DNA of 64,000 nt from Cyclina sinensis (GCA_012932295.1 JAAONU010000023.1:127825-191824), one strand, 5' to 3'. Positions 1 to 12,063 are shown, numbered from the stretch's first letter. The notes: generated by a model not told the origin, from the sequence alone. Numbers and translations are program-made.

Positions 1-350
1 TTGATTACATTTTCCAAAACCTGGTAATTTTAAGAAATAATGCTGGAAATTTTGATAAATTTAATCTATTTCATGGGAATGTTCAAATTCAAATATTTGT
101 AAGGAATGCAAATATTCGCTGACATCCCTTATTAATATTCAAGTTTTTGAAGTCCCAGTATCACTCTGATTTTACTGATATAGAAAAATAAATGTACTGA
201 TAGTGATAAGGTCTAAAAGAATGAAATTCAATTTGTTATGAGAGTCTATACAAATACATTCCTTGCTACACACTCAAGTCTTTAAAGAACTTCTGGAATA
301 TGAAAATCAATAAATGGTTTATACAACATACTGTGAAAAAAGACCCTTAC

Positions 351-3300
351 CAATTTTTAGTTTCCTCATCTGTTGAGGAAGATCACATGACACCAGTCTG
401 TACTGAATGACCTGGTTTAATCTTTGTAGAACCTGTTTCTTCTCACTAGGTGTTATGGGATCAGGGGGAACTATCTTCTCCTGAAAAATTATAGACCATA
501 CAAACTGCTGCTTCAAAAATCTTAATACCTTAAAAAAGCAAATACACAAATTTATGCATAAAAGCCCTTAGGCATGCCCCAAATTCTACTAAAGATGCCC
601 CTGTGTTTATTTTAAACACTTCAGCACATTAAAGTACAACTGCAGCAAATTTACCTCAAAACTGAATGGATGATCCAAACACTACAGACAGGACAGTAAC
701 AACTTTAGCCTGAACAATGAGACATAATCAAAACACTACAGACTAGTCAGTAATAATTTTACCCTGAACAATGAGACATAATCGAAACACTACAGACAGG
801 ACAGTAACAATTTTAGCCTGAACAATGAGACATAATCAAAACACTACAGACTAGTCAGTAATAATTTTACCCTGAACAATGAGACATAATCGAAACACTA
901 CAGACAGGACAGTAACTATTTTAGCCTGAACAATGAGACATAATCGAAACACTACAGACAGGACAGCAATTATTTTAGCCTGAACAATGAGACATAATCA
1001 ACACTACTGACAGGACAGTAACAATTTTAGCCTGAACAATGAGACATAATCGAAACACTACAGACAGGACAGTAATAATTTTAGCCTGAACAATGAGACA
1101 TAATTGAAACACTACACACGGGACAGTAACAATTTTAGCCTGAACAATGAGACATGGTCCAAACATTACAGATAGGATAGTAACAATTTAAGCTTGAACA
1201 ATGAGACAAGATCCAAATACTACAGACATTACAGTAACCAAATACTACAGATAGGACAGTAACAATTTTAGCCTGAACAATGAGACATGATCCAAATACT
1301 ACTGATAGGACAGTAACAATCTTAGCCTGAATAAAGAGGCTAGATCCAAATACTACAGATAGGTCATTTAACAATTTATGTCTGAACAATGAGACAAGAC
1401 TGAAAGACTACAGATAGGATAGGAACAATCTCATGGCCTGAACAATGAGGCATGATCCAAACAGGACATACCAATCTCTTGTCTAAAAAACAAGGCATGA
1501 TCAAAACTCTTAGGATAGGACACAACCATTCTACAGCCTGAAAAACAACGCATAATCCAAACACGGACAGGACAGTAACAATCTTACGGCCTAAAACTGC
1601 ACATAGTAAAGCATCACTACAATTCCTCAAAGCATCAGCTTTCATTCCAACAAAAAATTGTGAAAAATTAATCTATACTGAAACAATTAACAAATATTTT
1701 ATTATTCAACTTACCCTTATACATGTAGGTAGTCTAGGGTATGTTCCTAGCGTTAGCACATCTATAGCACAGGGCAATGAAAAATTGGGTAGTCTGGAAA
1801 ACAATGAAACCAGTGATTATGCTCTCCAAAGTGCTCTCATTCATAGGATTTAGAACTTAGTAGAGGAAAACAATGAAACCAGTGGTTATGCTCTCCGAAG
1901 TGCTCTCATTCATAGGATTTAGAACTTAGTAGTGGAAAACAATGAAACCAGTGGTTATGCTCTCCGAAGTGCTCTCATTCATAGGATTTAGAACTTAGTA
2001 GTGGAAAACAATGAAACCAGTGGTTATGCTCTCCGAAGTGCTCTCATTCATAGGATTTAGAACTTAGTAGTGGAAAACAATGAAACCAGTGGTTATGCTC
2101 TCCATAGTGCTCTCATTCATAGGATTTAGAACTTAGTAGTGGAAAACAATGAAACCAGTGGTTATGCTCTCCATAGTGCTCTCATTCATAGGATTTAGAA
2201 CTTAGTAGTGGAAAACAATGAAACCAGTGGTTATGCTCTACGAAGTGCTCTCATTCATAGGATTTAGAACTTAGTAGTGGAAAACAATGAAACCAGTGGT
2301 TATGCTCTCCGAAGTGCTCTCATTCATAGGATTTAGAACTTAGTAGTGGAAAACAATGAAATGAAGTTTATTGTGCTGAAAGTTATCCAAATGGAATTTT
2401 AAAATGGGTACAGAAATGGATAGCACTACTTTTTAAGCAAAATTTTACCTGAATTAGTTAATACAATGACACATTGCATTGTACAAACAAACTTGTTTTA
2501 AGCACAAATGATTAACATTATATATAATGAATGTCAAAAAATTATGTACACCATTAATCTGAAAAGTAAGTATACCTAAACCAAAAGCTATCATATGGGG
2601 TATACAAATTACAGTCTGCCAAAAAAATAAGTACAAAAAATTAACAAAGGGCAATAACTCCAAAATTATGCAACAGAGAGATATAAATCTTGCGCACTGC
2701 CCTTCTCCTTAATGAGTCCTATCCACCTATGAAGTTTCATGTGATACCTTAATGAGTTTTTGGTTAGTACCAAAAGCACGCCTGACGTGCGGACTGCCCG
2801 ACTGCTCTTGGGAGCATAAAATAGATCTAAAACAGAGTATTGTTTCCTTCTCTGGTATGCTAGTTTGAATTCATAAACTACATAAAATCAGCATCAATGT
2901 CACTGATGCAGTACATGTATTTCATTCAGAATTCAAACAAGAGGGCCATGATGGCCCTTTATCCCTCACCTCAGAACCATTGTAGATATTGTTAGATTTT
3001 TCCTCATGGTATCTTCCAAAAATAGATCAAAAATCATTATGTCAAGGTTGAAATGTTTTCAGAATTGTCCATTTGTTTCTAATAAACAATGTAATTCAAA
3101 CAAATATGATAAAAGTCCACCAATGGAATATTTCTGTAAAATAACTTTGAAACTTGGCCAGGAGTTTTTGAGGAGAAGATTTTCAAAGTTTTTCATATAG
3201 TAATACCATGAAAACTGCTGTTAAAACTAATAATAAGCAAACAGGGCTTCAAGGGATTTCTTAAAAGGCCACCACAGGAACATTTCTGTGAAATTATTTT

Positions 3301-6300
3301 GAAATTGGTTGAAATGGGGTTTCTGAGGAGATTTTTCAAATTTTCTGTGTAGCTGTATACTTAAAAGTTGCCCTGCCCCCTGTAAGCCAATTTATTTTAC
3401 AAACCAACATCATTTGAAGGAATTTGATAAAGGGTAAACTACTAGGGAGCATTTGTGGGAAATTTTAAATTGTGCTATTGGTTTCTCAGAAGAATATTTT
3501 CAAAGTTTTATTTATAAAGATGTGTACTGAAAAGTTCCCCCATCCCATCAGCCAAGTTTTTTCATAAACCAACACGACATGAAGGATTTGATTATTCGAC
3601 ATATAAGAAACATTTCTGTAAAAGTATTTTGAAATTGGGCCAGCAGTTTTTGAGATTTTCAAAGTTTACTATATAGTCAAAATATTTTTATCTGAAGCTG
3701 TAGCTGAATGTTTAAACTTTAGAAAATATCATAGTTGGTCAGACTTGTGGTCTTACAGTTTTAGAATAGTTAACTTGGTGTCATAATGTTTCTGCTTGCA
3801 GTATCTTGTGAATTTTCTTTTAAGCATACTTTAGAATATGAGGCAGGGTAGAGGATGTTATAACATGTAATTTGCATACTTACAAATAATATATGAACAC
3901 ACAATATCTAAACTGTTAGAAGAGAAAACTGTTGAGGTAAAATACTCAAAATTAACTACTTTACATTGACTGCTGAAAATATTCTGCTAAAATCTTATCA
4001 CTTATTTCTCATGCTGAAAGGAAATAAGGAATGTCAAACTTCATGTACAGGAAACAAACCCATGAGCTCTTTAAAGTACATCAATATAGTATACTCACCT
4101 TGCATTGACAAGAGTCTCTCTAGCCATACGTGACAGAGTGTCTGCTGTCTCCACAAACCACATGGACTGCTGCTCCAAGAAGTTACAGATATCCTACACA
4201 ACAAAACAGAGTGTGCTTCTTTTGTTTTAGTTCTTACGAACATGAAAGTTCATGATAGAAAAAATGCAGTGCATCTTTGAAAACACCAACCAGAGTGGGA
4301 TTCGAACACAGGTCCTCCCACATTAAAAACCAATGCTCTCGACCACTAAGCCAAAGAATCAATTCCCTGATGCAGCTGAGGTTGAATTTATACAATTACA
4401 TGCTGGTATGCCCTGGACCATAACATAGTTTATAAAGGGTTACTTATCTAGTTTACAAAACTTGTCACAGTACTTTTCGTTCTATTACTTCAATTAGTAC
4501 TTCCACTGTTACCATCTAATCAATACTTCAGTACTGTTTCTCTACCTATACTTACAATTCTCAAACTGTATTTTCATTTCTCAACACTGACAGGCATGTA
4601 CATGTACTGAAAGTTTTGCTGAATAATCATAACAACAAAGATATGGGTTGGACACCACAGCCTCACTCATTACTGAATCTCCATTCTGAACAATAAGATG
4701 ACATACAAAAACAAGATGACCTTTAATGGTCATGATGGCCTTTAATTGCTTACCTGTGTCCCACTGCTAAAGGGCTATAACTCTGGAAACCATGACAGGA
4801 TGAGGTTGGTTCAGGAAACAAGATGAACTAGTGATCATCACAACAAACATTCTGACAAGTTTCAATGCCATTTGGATAAAACATTGGTCTCTAGAGTGTT
4901 AACAAGGTAAATCTGTGTTTTGAAGTGATGACCTAGTTTTTTACTCGAAATCACCTATATTTAAACATGACCTAGATGTCATCAGGGCAAACATTCTGAA
5001 AAATTTTCATGAAATTTTGAAAGTAAATGTAGCCTATAGAGTATGAACAAAGTTTTTTATGCTTTGACCCTGTGACCAAGTTTTCGAATCCAGATGACCC
5101 ATATTTGATCTTGACCTAGATTTCATCCAGACAAAGATTCTGACAAATTTTCTTCATACTTAGAAAGAAAATATAGCCTCAAGAGTGTTAACAAGGTTTT
5201 TCTATGTTTTGACCCTGTGACCTAGCTTTTGACTCCAGATGACCCATATTCTAATCTGACCTAGATATCATCGAGAGAAACATTCTGACAAGTTTTCATG
5301 TCATTTGAAACCAAAATTGTGGACTTTGTTTTCCTTTGATTATTGGTCTTGTAACCTAGTTCTCATTACGACATGACCCATTTTCAAACCTGTCCAAGAT
5401 GTGATTGAGACATTCTTTCTGATCAAATTTCATGATATTCAGGTCAAAAATGTAACCTCTAGAATGTTAACAAACCAACTGTGGGTGATGGACACAAGAC
5501 ATTCAAGGATTCTAAAAGCTCACCTTGAGCTGTGATCAGGTGAGCTGGTAAAAAAAAAACCTGAACAGAAACATACCACACATTTGTCCACTTTGCTGGC
5601 ACTGTTTGCCCATTTTACCAAGGCAAGTAGACGTATGAACAATTGTCTTGTACGACTGGCAAACTGAACTATCTCTATTTTCCTGAAAGTTAAAATTTCA
5701 TTAAAATCAGTATTTTATTAGCTGCTGAAGGTGCATGTGTCATTAAAAGGTACAAAAATAACTATTTCATTATTAATGATAACACTGGAATGCACTTGGT
5801 TAAAAACAGATTATATCCGGGGAAATCTGAGAATTTAATAAGCCGCAAAACAAAATAGAAATATAACACAAATATCTAACAACTTGTGAATTTTACAGAA
5901 TAAAATTTCCTACCTTTCCATATCTGTTTTTCTTGGCAGACTGGAAAAGAAAAAATATTTATTAAAGAACATTATTATATTTGATCACACACAGCTTCTT
6001 TAATATTAAAATGTAGTTACACAGTTTAATCTTCAACAAAGGTTGTAACTGTTTTAAGCTCCAAGAGCTTTGCTGTTGTCATGCCAACACTTTGGCACTT
6101 CTGACTTTCATAGCCTTATTATTTTTCTTCAAAAAAGTTTTTAGATTGTAACTGTAAAAAGCACACTTCTCATCTCAATTTCAAGGATTCTTATCCCTAA
6201 ATTTAAAGGTGACTACTTGTAGGTCACATACACTTGTAAAATCATGTAGAAAATTATTCACTTGAAAGAAAGATTGACAGTTAAACAGTTGCAAGTTTAC

Positions 6301-6514
6301 ACAAAGAAAACAAAGAGAATGTTTAGGATTTCCTTTCATGACTTGGTGGTATGCTTTTCAGTTAGTTTATAACTTACACTTCTGACATAACAATCAGATC
6401 ATGGTATGTCCTCTGAACAACAAAGTCAATCAAGGTAGCCAATGATATTGTGCCGACACCCATACCCATATGTCCCTGTGGCATGTTCATGTGACCTTCT
6501 GTGGTTGGTGGCAT
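351..6514 (-). CDS. MED14: MED14, Mediator subunit 14, N-terminal part (six exons; 3' part outside window)
   Basis: MED14 is the backbone subunit of the Mediator complex, which links transcription factors to RNA polymerase II in the nucleus. Coding exons in transcript order are 6514-6378, 5940-5914, 5682-5577, 4193-4099, 1793-1715 and 480-351. All junctions are GT-AG and the phases agree. They give about 191 residues: a Met/Gly-rich start, then the conserved helical region with [38 protein letters not shown] and PPDPIT, closely matching animal MED14. The last donor (after 351, GTAAGG) leads to exons left of the window. The start ATG at 6514 has an in-frame TAA five codons upstream, and an acceptor (CATTTTAG) near 6532 implies a separate 5' UTR exon further right. 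The N terminus lacks the long Ala/Pro/Gly tract of vertebrate MED14. Introns 4 and 5 are crowded with tandem repeats. The identification is very secure; the position of the promoter is not. Confidence 0.96.
665..1610. repeat. 54-bp tandem array in MED14 intron
   Basis: About 17 diverged copies of a unit of about 54 bp, each with ACTACAGACAGGACAGTAA followed by TTTAGCCTGAACAATGAGAC. The copies are most regular at 700-1130 and decay toward 1600. The array lies in the MED14 intron between the exons at 1715 and 480. Minus-strand open frames across it are products of the repeat and not genes. Confidence 0.95.
1794..2374. repeat. 69-bp tandem array abutting MED14 exon acceptor
   Basis: About eight near-identical 69-bp units (starts at 1796, 1865, 1934, 2003 and so on), each beginning GGAAAACAATGAAACCAG and containing GTGCTCTCATTCATAGG. 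The first unit overlaps the 3' splice site of the MED14 exon 1715-1793. Read on the coding strand, every unit carries the same pyrimidine tract (TTTCATTGTTTTCCA) that precedes the real AG. In the distal units the G of that AG is replaced by C. Confidence 0.97.
2635..2822. repeat. Dispersed repeat fragment (GAAGTTTCATGTGA type)
   Basis: This intronic segment includes CCTATGAAGTTTCATGTGA, AATGAGTTTTTGG and a closing TTGGGAGCATAAAA. I recognise this wording from widespread mollusc interspersed repeats. No open frame was seen. The family assignment is from memory only. Confidence 0.5.
2930..3700. repeat. Modular repeat: palindromic head plus ~160-bp degenerate tandem body
   Basis: The head CAAGAGGGCCATGATGGCCC (2938) contains the near-perfect palindrome GGGCCATGATGGCCC and is followed by CTCACCT. 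Four or five degenerate units follow, marked by CATTTCTGTGAAAT, TTGAAATTGG, TTTTTGAGGAGA and TTTTCAAAGTTT near 3125, 3278, 3448 and 3609. The same head recurs near 4711 and 34746 with different bodies. The element lies inside a MED14 intron. Confidence 0.75.
4270..4372 (-). mobile_element. tRNA-like SINE head (remnant)
   Basis: On the minus strand an A-box-like TGGCTTAGTGG and a B-box-like TGTTCGAATCC lie about 40 bp apart. This is the internal Pol III promoter layout of a tRNA-derived SINE. No complete cloverleaf can be folded and no tail was recognised, so this is a remnant rather than a tRNA gene. It lies in the MED14 intron between the exons at 5577 and 4193. Confidence 0.5.
4711..5565. 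repeat. Modular repeat with ~146-bp tandem body (GTGACCTAG type)
   Basis: The head (TGGTCATGATGGCC) is followed by about four degenerate units carrying TTGACCCTGTGACC, CCAGATGACCCATAT, TTCTGACAA and GAGTGTTAACAAGG. It closes with a short inverted motif, AGCTCACC / GGTGAGCT, and an A-run at about 5550. The body matches the array at 34,745-35,850, so the two belong to the same family. Confidence 0.75.
5914..5940 (-). CDS. MED14: MED14 27-nt microexon
   Basis: This exon sits between acceptor TTTTCCAG and donor GTAGGA and encodes the LPRKTDME segment, with split codons at both ends (V before, R after). It is nine codons long, so skipping it would keep the frame and delete only the conserved LPRK(T/S)D turn. 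The corresponding human sequence (LLPRKSDVERK) confirms that it is real. Confidence 0.93.
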
Positions 6515-6984
6515 GATGGCGGGTTTTTAGTCTAAAATGAATCAACAATATAATGAATCAACAATTTACTATACAACTTCTGTGTTTTAGTAAGATGGAT
6601 AAAAGACACATCAACCTTGCCAAAGGTTTGGGTTTACTTGAATATTAAGTTCTGGGTTTAGCAAATCTCAACACCTATCCAGGAAAAACTTTCCTTCATT
6701 CTGTCCCTAAATGAGGCTCCCAAGTATAAAATGATGCTGAATAGGCTAGATTATAAGACACTCTTCTTTCAATACACTTTTTGGCCCTAATGCAATCTCC
6801 ATTCAGAGTAACTTAATGTATTGCATCAGTAATGCTATTATAACAGATCAATGGAACAAGCAATGAGTTTGATTTGTGGCTGTAAGTGAAATCTAGGCTG
6901 TCAAAAACATTTATTTAAACACCTAGAGCTCATGTTGAGGCAGTGTCTTAGTTCATATAGACTGGGTTGGACATCCAAGCTCTT

Positions 6985-7680
6985 AGGCCTAAAATAAAAA
7001 AATAGTGTTGTTAGGGTAACATGCTCTCTAGGATTAGGTAGGGATTTTTTTTTTTTTTTTTTTTTTTTACCATTATAGACATTTGGTCTTCATGGGTAGA
7101 ATCAGCTCAAACCATTCTGGCTCCTCAAACCTATGATCCCTCAATTAATTGACGTTACAAGGTAACAGTTGGAATGCAAAGTGGTGTAATGCAACCATAC
7201 CTAACCATTAGCTAGTCAATGCAAGCTAAAGCTTTAATATTGCGACTACAGGTTCCTGCTAGTATAGAACAATTAGGCACAAGAACATCATTTCCAACTC
7301 TTTAAATAACATCTTTGACGAAATAATTTTAAACTCACGACGTTCTGCAGTGTGATGGTGATCACACGCAGTTTTATACACATTGACTATCTATCTATCT
7401 ATTTGAGCTTATTTACCGTCGGAACCGGTTGCCCATATGACCGACGCCCCCTGAAGAGATTAGTTATTTTATGTTATGGGGGTAGTGCAAGATACAGAAA
7501 GCATCCCACACATTGACGACCTGAGCCGCCATTTTGTTACTTTGCGGCGATAAAATCCGTCCGTACCGTACCTCTACAATACGAAGTGCTGCAATTTTTT
7601 TTTGACAGACCTAAAAAAACGGTAGGGTCGGGCATATTTTTAGGTAGGGTCGAACAGAACAATTTTTTTTTTAGGCCTTA
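6985..7680. mobile_element. Inverted-repeat element with TTAGGCCTAAAA ends
   Basis: The left end TTAGGCCTAAAATAAAAAAA and the right end (reverse complement TAAGGCCTAAAAAAAAAATT) form terminal inverted repeats. Both ends are followed inward by GGTAGGG-type motifs and T/A runs (a T-run at 7048-7071). The interior, 7080-7560, looks mostly unique and holds the candidate MED14 promoter motifs. It is therefore either a non-autonomous DNA element or two separately inserted copies of one repeat. No transposase is present. Confidence 0.5.
7373..7495 (-). mobile_element. SINE family A, 3' end only
   Basis: Read on the minus strand, this has CTTCAGGGGGCGTCGG, then CATATGGGCAACCGG, then an AAATAAG/ATAGATAG tail. 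The same order ends the SINE copies at 41,420 and 55,235. The tRNA-like head is missing. Confidence 0.65.
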
Positions 7681-8350
7681 CTTGTGCTCACAAGTTTGTC
7701 TTGCTCATATCAACAAGACTGAGGTGAAAACCACCAAAACTTAGTACACAAGAGTATTAAAAATATATTAATTCATAATCTGCAGATCACCTTAAATGAT
7801 CACTGACACATTTTTTTCTTTCATTCTTATATATCTAGCCATTCATAGTAGAGCAGAAAAAAGATTTACTGAAAACTTAGGGTTTTATTAAGTAACTGAA
7901 ATAATTCAGTACAAATTCTCAATGAAAAATGATAAAAAGATACATTGTACTTCCTCCTAGGACAGACATAAGCAGTATCTTATTTTTTATGTTTGATGGC
8001 TTTCTTACAGCCTGATATATATAGGGCTAAGAAATCTGAGAGCTGTCTGTTAAATCAACGTGTATGAGGAGCCATAAGACATTGTGTCACATAAAAGTCA
8101 AACATGAAATAACATAAATAAATGGATGCTAGAGGTGAAATTATAATGTAATGGCTTCTTCAAAGGCCTAAATAAGAGGTATTATTACTCTACCCAGACA
8201 GCTGAATGGGGGTGACAAAGGTTATGCTCCAGTGTCTTTATGCGCCACTTTCAAGAGGTTATGCACCATTATTGATAGAGAATTTGGGTGAGAATAACTA
8301 CTGTTGTTGCTATCAAAGGCAGGTGTGAAAACTCAACCAAAATAGTTGAA

Positions 8351-9789
8351 CTACAGTACAGCTCCTGCGATATGTACATTTTTCTCTTAAACTCCGCGGA
8401 CCTTGCGAGGAAAATCGCCGAGAAACGCCCTAAATCGGGGAGGCGTCGCGGAGACGAATTTTGTCTGGTTAGTGACGGTATTAGCTGTGAAGCTGCAGAT
8501 TATCAATCCTCCGCGGATCTCCGCGATTTGTTTATGCATTCAGTTGACTGAAGTGTATATATGACAAGTGAAATTTTATATTTACTTACTCTTTTTATCT
8601 TCATGTTTTAGGATGCCTAATAGTAATATTTCGTTTCGTCACATGTTTTGACACATTAATTTATTGACAGACACAAGACCATGTCTCATGGCCTATGATC
8701 TGTACACGCATGATACATTGCGTCTCAACCACTAATTGGTTCCTAAATATAACTTTTGACCTTTAACATTGAGCGACAGTTATTTTCCGAAAATGATATT
8801 CACCTCACTTTAAAAGCTTCAGACACCACGTGCTCTTTAAAGCGTGAATTACAGTCACGTAGCATGCTTTTCCCATGATTACATCTTCTTATTAAAATAA
8901 TTAATATCTTTAACAGATAAGTGGATATTTTTAAATTTAGGCAATGATGGCTTTGTTGACTGAACAGAAAGTTTAGTTTCGTTAGAACATTAATTCCGAA
9001 TGCGTGAAACGAGGGTAGAAAAGAAAGACGGCCGATAATGAATAGATTTTCACACCTACCTGACATCATGTCAACTTTAATTGCTGCAATTTATTTACTT
9101 TTAAATCTTTAATCGGGGCGGCGCAAATAAATTACTAATGATAATCAAACTGCGAAAATAAATATATCTAATTTAAAAAGTGAAAATACAAAAAAATGCG
9201 CTCTTATTCTGATGCATTTGTGTACGAACGTTCCTATTTGTTTACGAAAAGAAAGTTGCGTCAGAAACAGCCGATCTTATTTTCAGAAAATGAGTTGACC
9301 GATTTCCGAACAACACGTGTTAAACTGCATCTGTATCGTCTCGGCGCTTAGCAAAAAAACTATTAATCGATTTACTAAATAATAACAAGCGTTTAAAAAA
9401 TCACATTAATTAATGTATTTGACTGAATTATACCGTAGTCACATAATTGACAGGTGTTAAATGTACAGTTACATTATGGTAATTTCATCACACATCGCTG
9501 ACTGTTTTTATGAAAGGATTTCAAGTGTATATATTTTATAATAATTTTTTTCACCTTTAAATGGGAAATAGTGTGTTAAACTCTGGTGATGAAACACAAG
9601 AATATTCGCGGAGAATCTCCGCGGAAACGCTCTAACACTCGGAGAATCGCGGAGATTGTGCGTGTACTTTAATCGCGGAGATTCTGAGCGGTTTTTTCAA
9701 GGAGAAACTCCGCAATTTTCAGAATTCGCGCTGACCACGATCGCGGAGGAAGCACAAAATGTGTGCATATCGCGGGAGCTGTACTGTAG
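8351..9789. mobile_element. Non-autonomous inverted-repeat element, CpG-rich ends
   Basis: The terminal inverted repeats begin CTACAGTACAGCTCC and continue GCGATATG at both ends (8351-8380 and 9763-9789). Inside each end is a CpG-rich block made of repeated CGCGGAG / CTCCGCG motifs (8390-8525 and 9605-9775), in strong contrast with the AT-rich middle. The interior (8530-9600) has no transposase frame. No clean target-site duplication is visible, so the superfamily is undetermined. Confidence 0.8.
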
Positions 9790-9935
9790 TTAAGGAATTC
9801 TACTGAATATATATATATATATCATGACATTTTAAGCAACTGATAAAAATAACATTCTTTCGAAAAAACAGCAAAACATCTGATCCCTTTTAGTGTCAAT
9901 ACTGTTTCAAAAAGTACTAGTACTCTTATTGATAC

Positions 9936-10905
9936 CCAGGGCTCGCGCTGGGATAAAATTTCTTGTAGCCAAGCTTTTAGCCAAATGAAAAAATTTGTAG
10001 CCAATTTGGCAGAGTATTAGCCAAAATTTTTAGCCATCTTTATGAAGAGTGAGCCTAAACTTTTTGTGACAAATCAAGCACCTGGGAGAAGAACAAAGCG
10101 AGGACTGATAACTGTTAACATTTTATTTTGTTACTAAATATGTTTGTACCAGCAATATATGTAATTATAACTTTAGTTCTTTTGGTTTTTAAAATCTGGA
10201 TAAGTTTCTATTTTCATCACTGCACAATCAGGGGTGAATTTGTTAGAATTTTCAACTTTAGTGCAAAATACTGCCGACAGCAGTATCAACATGAAAAATA
10301 TCTATAACTATTACTAAAACTCAATACATAAACCTATGTTAAGTCGTTAATGCTAGTTCTTTAATCAACAACACAAATTAGTGCATTGTGTCAAGCATTA
10401 ACAACCAAATAAGAGTGTAAAAACATTCACATCGACATCTTCCTTAAATTCAAAACACATTTTGACCTTTTAACTAGACTGTGTATCAATTTTTTCTCGT
10501 AATTGAAGCACTGTTAAGGGCTTCTATAATTCCCCCAAGCTGTTTGTTACACAAGAAATCCCTGTAGCCATTAAACAGTCCATTTAAAAGCAAAATTGAG
10601 TCACTTGTCTCACAATAAATGATAAATAAACAAGCATTTCACGCCTCGCTATCAGCTGTTGTATTTTCATTGTTCTATATTTTGACCCGAAGTCCCCCGG
10701 ATGTAGACTGTGTATCGATTTTTCATACCGATTTTTGCATCTTTAATATAGATAGTGAAATGGAAAACCATTCCTCACTTGCATTTTTTTCCTATCCGAA
10801 AAACAGATTCTCCATGATTTTAGCCAAATGGAATTATTTGTAGCCAATTTTTTCAAATCTTTGCCATTGGCGATTTTGGCGAGCTGCAGCCCTAGCCCTG
10901 GATAC
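9936..10905. repeat. Repeat pair bounded by CCAGGGCT ends
   Basis: The left part (9936-10060) and right part (10812-10905) share TTTTAGCCAAATG and TTTGTAGCCAATTT in the same orientation. They are bounded by opposed CCAGGGCTCGCGCTGG and AGCCCTAGCCCTGG ends. The region between is AT-rich with no convincing gene. It may be two fragments of one dispersed repeat, or one element. Confidence 0.4.
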
Positions 10906-11522
10906 CTGGTAACCTACTTTATAAACCCAACATAAAAAGCACTCACTTCAAAAGCATCTATCATCAAATAAAATCGGTAACATTTCGATAAAAAACAACA
11001 CGCGTACGTTTGTGCAATTCTGTTAAAAATATTATTTGTTTAGGTTTAACACTTACACATGCACGAGTAATTAGGTGTGAATGACCCTACAAAAATATTC
11101 CACACCTCTGCCAATTGAATATTCAGGGTGACGAAATGACTTTTCATTTTCTATACGTAATCAATTCGATGAAACGGTTGGTCAACAAAATGACTGTACA
11201 GCGAATCTTATAGTTTCATCCTTAATGGTATCCAACCCTAGTCATTTTATCACTTGTTTTAAATCTAATGTAAAAAATCAAAACATGTGAAAATAACAGT
11301 GGCACATAATGTCTACTAAATGGTGCATAAAACACTGGCACATAACTTCCAACATTCCAAGTAAATAGTCTTGCTATGAAAAAATCTGGAAAAAATGATT
11401 CAGGATTGCTTTCTTTTACAGATATCGGCAAAGTCAACATTTGCAGCAGGTCAGAAAGTGGGACAAGGGCTTGATGCAACAAAGCAATGGTGATGGATTT
11501 GATTATAAAAAAGATGTATTTA
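10906..11522. other. Intergenic AT-rich spacer
   Basis: AT-rich sequence with only short, unconvincing open frames. No splice-site pattern, repeat or RNA gene was recognised. Confidence 0.5.
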
Positions 11523-12063
11523 GCATGAACCACAGGGAATCGGTACGTAGGGGTTAACTGACCCTACAAATACTTATAAACCACATTTCTCCCAAATCCT
11601 TTGAATACATGTTTATATATAAATACAAGGGAACCAACTCATCGGATTTCCTTTGTAGATCCATTTGGACATGGGTTCGCAACATCTTTCGCCTAGGTTC
11701 ATTTAAACCAATCAGAAATCACCTCTGTCTCGGAGACAACAACAACAATGGTTGCCGTATTCGTCGTCTTTCAGAAAAAGTAGTTTATGCCGAGAGGCTA
11801 AGGAGATTTAGAGAAAGACCATTGCTAGTGAGAGAAGCATTTTTGTTCATTGTTTTGAACTGAACCAAGTGTTTTCGCCGAATACGCGTGCAGGCTGTTT
11901 TGCTTGAGGTGAAAAGTGTTGCGAACCCGTGTCCAAATGGACTTATAAAGGAAAACCGATGAGTTGGTTCCCTTGTATTTATATATTATTTAGAAGAAGT
12001 GTGGTTTATCAGTTACTTTAGGGTCATTTAACCCCTACGCAGTGATTCCCTGTGGCATGAACC
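11523..12063. mobile_element. Foldback/MITE-like element with ~175-bp inverted repeats
   Basis: The left arm (11523-11700) reads CATGAACCACAGGGAATC, GTAGGGGTTAACTGACCCT, ATAAATACAAGGGAACCAA and GTCCAAATGG-like motifs. The right arm (11910-12063) is its reverse complement in the same order, with small indels. The spacer of about 210 bp contains no transposase. An 84-codon plus-strand frame (11609-11863) covers left arm plus spacer and matches no family I know. It sits 180 bp left of the giant palindrome. Confidence 0.85.

Noticed and set aside
975..1645. Series of minus-strand frames with repeated [14 protein letters not shown] peptides
   Set aside because: The 54-bp repeat unit is a multiple of three and keeps frames open. 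It is intronic to MED14.
4270..4372. tRNA gene on minus strand
   Set aside because: Promoter boxes are there but acceptor-stem pairing is missing. Treated as a SINE remnant.
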